Assembly (NCBI GenBank): GCA_027314685.1
Contig: DAHVAI010000039.1
Span: 1-5,508 of the forward strand
Origin: Nitrososphaerota archaeon
Lineage (GTDB): Archaea; Thermoproteota; Nitrososphaeria; Nitrososphaerales; CADDZS01
Length of the DNA: 5,508 nt
Direction: 5' to 3'
Part shown: in pieces, positions 5,195-5,508 of the stretch
Numbering within the stretch: the stretch's first letter is position 1
Layout: every line of letters starts with the position of its first letter
The notes under the pieces: model-generated
The model's database searches: none
The model's input: the letters and a program-made list of their open reading frames with translations, nothing else
Told to the model about the DNA's origin: nothing
Translations under genes and position numbers: made by a program

Positions 5195-5216
5195 ACTGTT
5201 CTACGATTAGAACAGT
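5195..5216. promoter_or_regulatory. Perfect inverted repeat, candidate regulator binding site
   Basis: ACTGTTCTA and TAGAACAGT form a perfect 9-bp inverted repeat around CGAT. It lies in the divergent gap between the regulator and the second DUF4382 gene, about 40 bases upstream of the latter's TATA element, a place suited to an activator or a shared operator. The half-site GTTCTA recurs upstream of the first DUF4382 gene. As RNA it could also fold into a hairpin, but no transcript is predicted to cover it from the plus-strand promoter. Confidence 0.5.
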
Positions 5217-5254
5217 GATTGTTTTGAAACGGATTCGATGTTCAAAGGAATGGG

Positions 5255-5260
5255 TTATAG
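5255..5260 (+). promoter_or_regulatory. TATA element of the second DUF4382 gene
   Basis: TTATAG lies about 26-31 bases before the ATG at 5286, which would place transcription start at or within a few bases of the start codon. The mRNA is therefore probably leaderless, in line with the lack of any ribosome-binding site before this ATG. Confidence 0.5.
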
Positions 5261-5285
5261 TCTTGTGTTTTCATAGGATTCATGA

Positions 5286-5508
5286 ATGAGTTCTAGATCA
5301 AACATCCTTCTCTCAGGCACCGTGGCGGCTGTAATCGCGATTGTACTTATAAGCGGAGTTCTGGCCTCGGGAATAATGAACAATCGAGTTACATTTTCTG
5401 ATAGTGTAACGGTTACAAACGGAACAACATATACCGGGATGTCCCAGTCCGGGTCTGGTGCTCTTTCCGTGCTCTTGACAGATCCACCCACTGTTCCGAC
5501 CGGGACTA
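5286..5508 (+). CDS. DUF4382 domain-containing protein, second paralogue (N-terminal part)
   Basis: This open frame runs off the right edge; 74 residues are visible. It starts MSSRSNILLSGT, nearly matching the start of the protein at 3291 (MSSKRNVLLSGT), followed by a hydrophobic segment at about residues 7-29 that serves as signal peptide or anchor. A Ser/Thr-rich linker (about 32-58, with an N-G-T sequon) is longer than in the first paralogue. Then GALSVLLTDPPTVPTGT begins the DUF4382 domain (compare GTLGIQLTDPPVVPKDV). The two genes are clearly paralogues, but their DNA has diverged, so the duplication is not recent. An ATG at 5282 is out of frame and runs into a TAG after four codons. The 3' end is missing, so total length and later domains are unknown. 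Confidence 0.85.
   Translation, partial: MSSRSNILLSGTVAAVIAIVLISGVLASGIMNNRVTFSDSVTVTNGTTYTGMSQSGSGALSVLLTDPPTVPTGT

Noticed and set aside
5255..5491. 78-residue minus-strand ORF
   Set aside because: It is antisense to the second DUF4382 paralogue, whose N-terminus matches the first.
1..5508. CRISPR array, insertion sequence, or defence operon
   Set aside because: No regularly spaced direct repeats, no transposase, and no nuclease or effector domain other than the intein endonuclease were found.

Overview
The window looks like chromosomal DNA of an archaeon, most likely a member of the Thaumarchaeota/Nitrososphaeria lineage. The evidence is two tRNA genes interrupted by bulge-helix-bulge introns (one at a non-canonical position), no encoded CCA ends, TATA-like elements at about -26, short or absent leaders, DUF4382 surface proteins, and a winged-helix regulator with C-terminal membrane helices. 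A CaiB/BaiF-type CoA-transferase end hints at a heterotrophic lineage rather than a strict ammonia oxidiser. The lineage assignment is inference.

Layout. Positions 2-358 (+) hold the C-terminal end of a family III CoA-transferase. Positions 359-1111 hold two small, unrecognised minus-strand ORFs (445-678 and 770-988). Positions 1112-1213 (-) are tRNA-Ser(GCT) with a 16-nt intron at 37/38. Positions 1307-2842 (-) encode a small C2H2 zinc-finger protein interrupted by a 373-residue intein with a LAGLIDADG endonuclease. The spliced product would be about 138 residues. Positions 2927-3024 (+) are tRNA-Phe(GAA) with a 24-nt intron at 30/31. Positions 3291-4493 (+) encode a secreted or membrane-anchored DUF4382 protein. 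A hairpin terminator at 4509-4526 separates it from a convergent wHTH regulator with two membrane helices (4562-5104, -). Divergent from that regulator, a second DUF4382 paralogue starts at 5286 and runs off the window.

How the parts relate. The central part is unusual for the number of splicing events it needs: two RNA introns and one intein within about 1.9 kb. The intein sits exactly at the second zinc-binding Cys of the finger, so the finger cannot form until the protein splices. A second Cys ligand lies at -3, a position that can form a splicing-blocking disulfide in some inteins. This makes the zinc-finger protein a candidate for redox- or zinc-conditional activation. The right part looks like a small cell-surface module: two DUF4382 paralogues flanking a membrane-associated DNA-binding protein, with a GTTCTA/TAGAAC element upstream of both paralogues.
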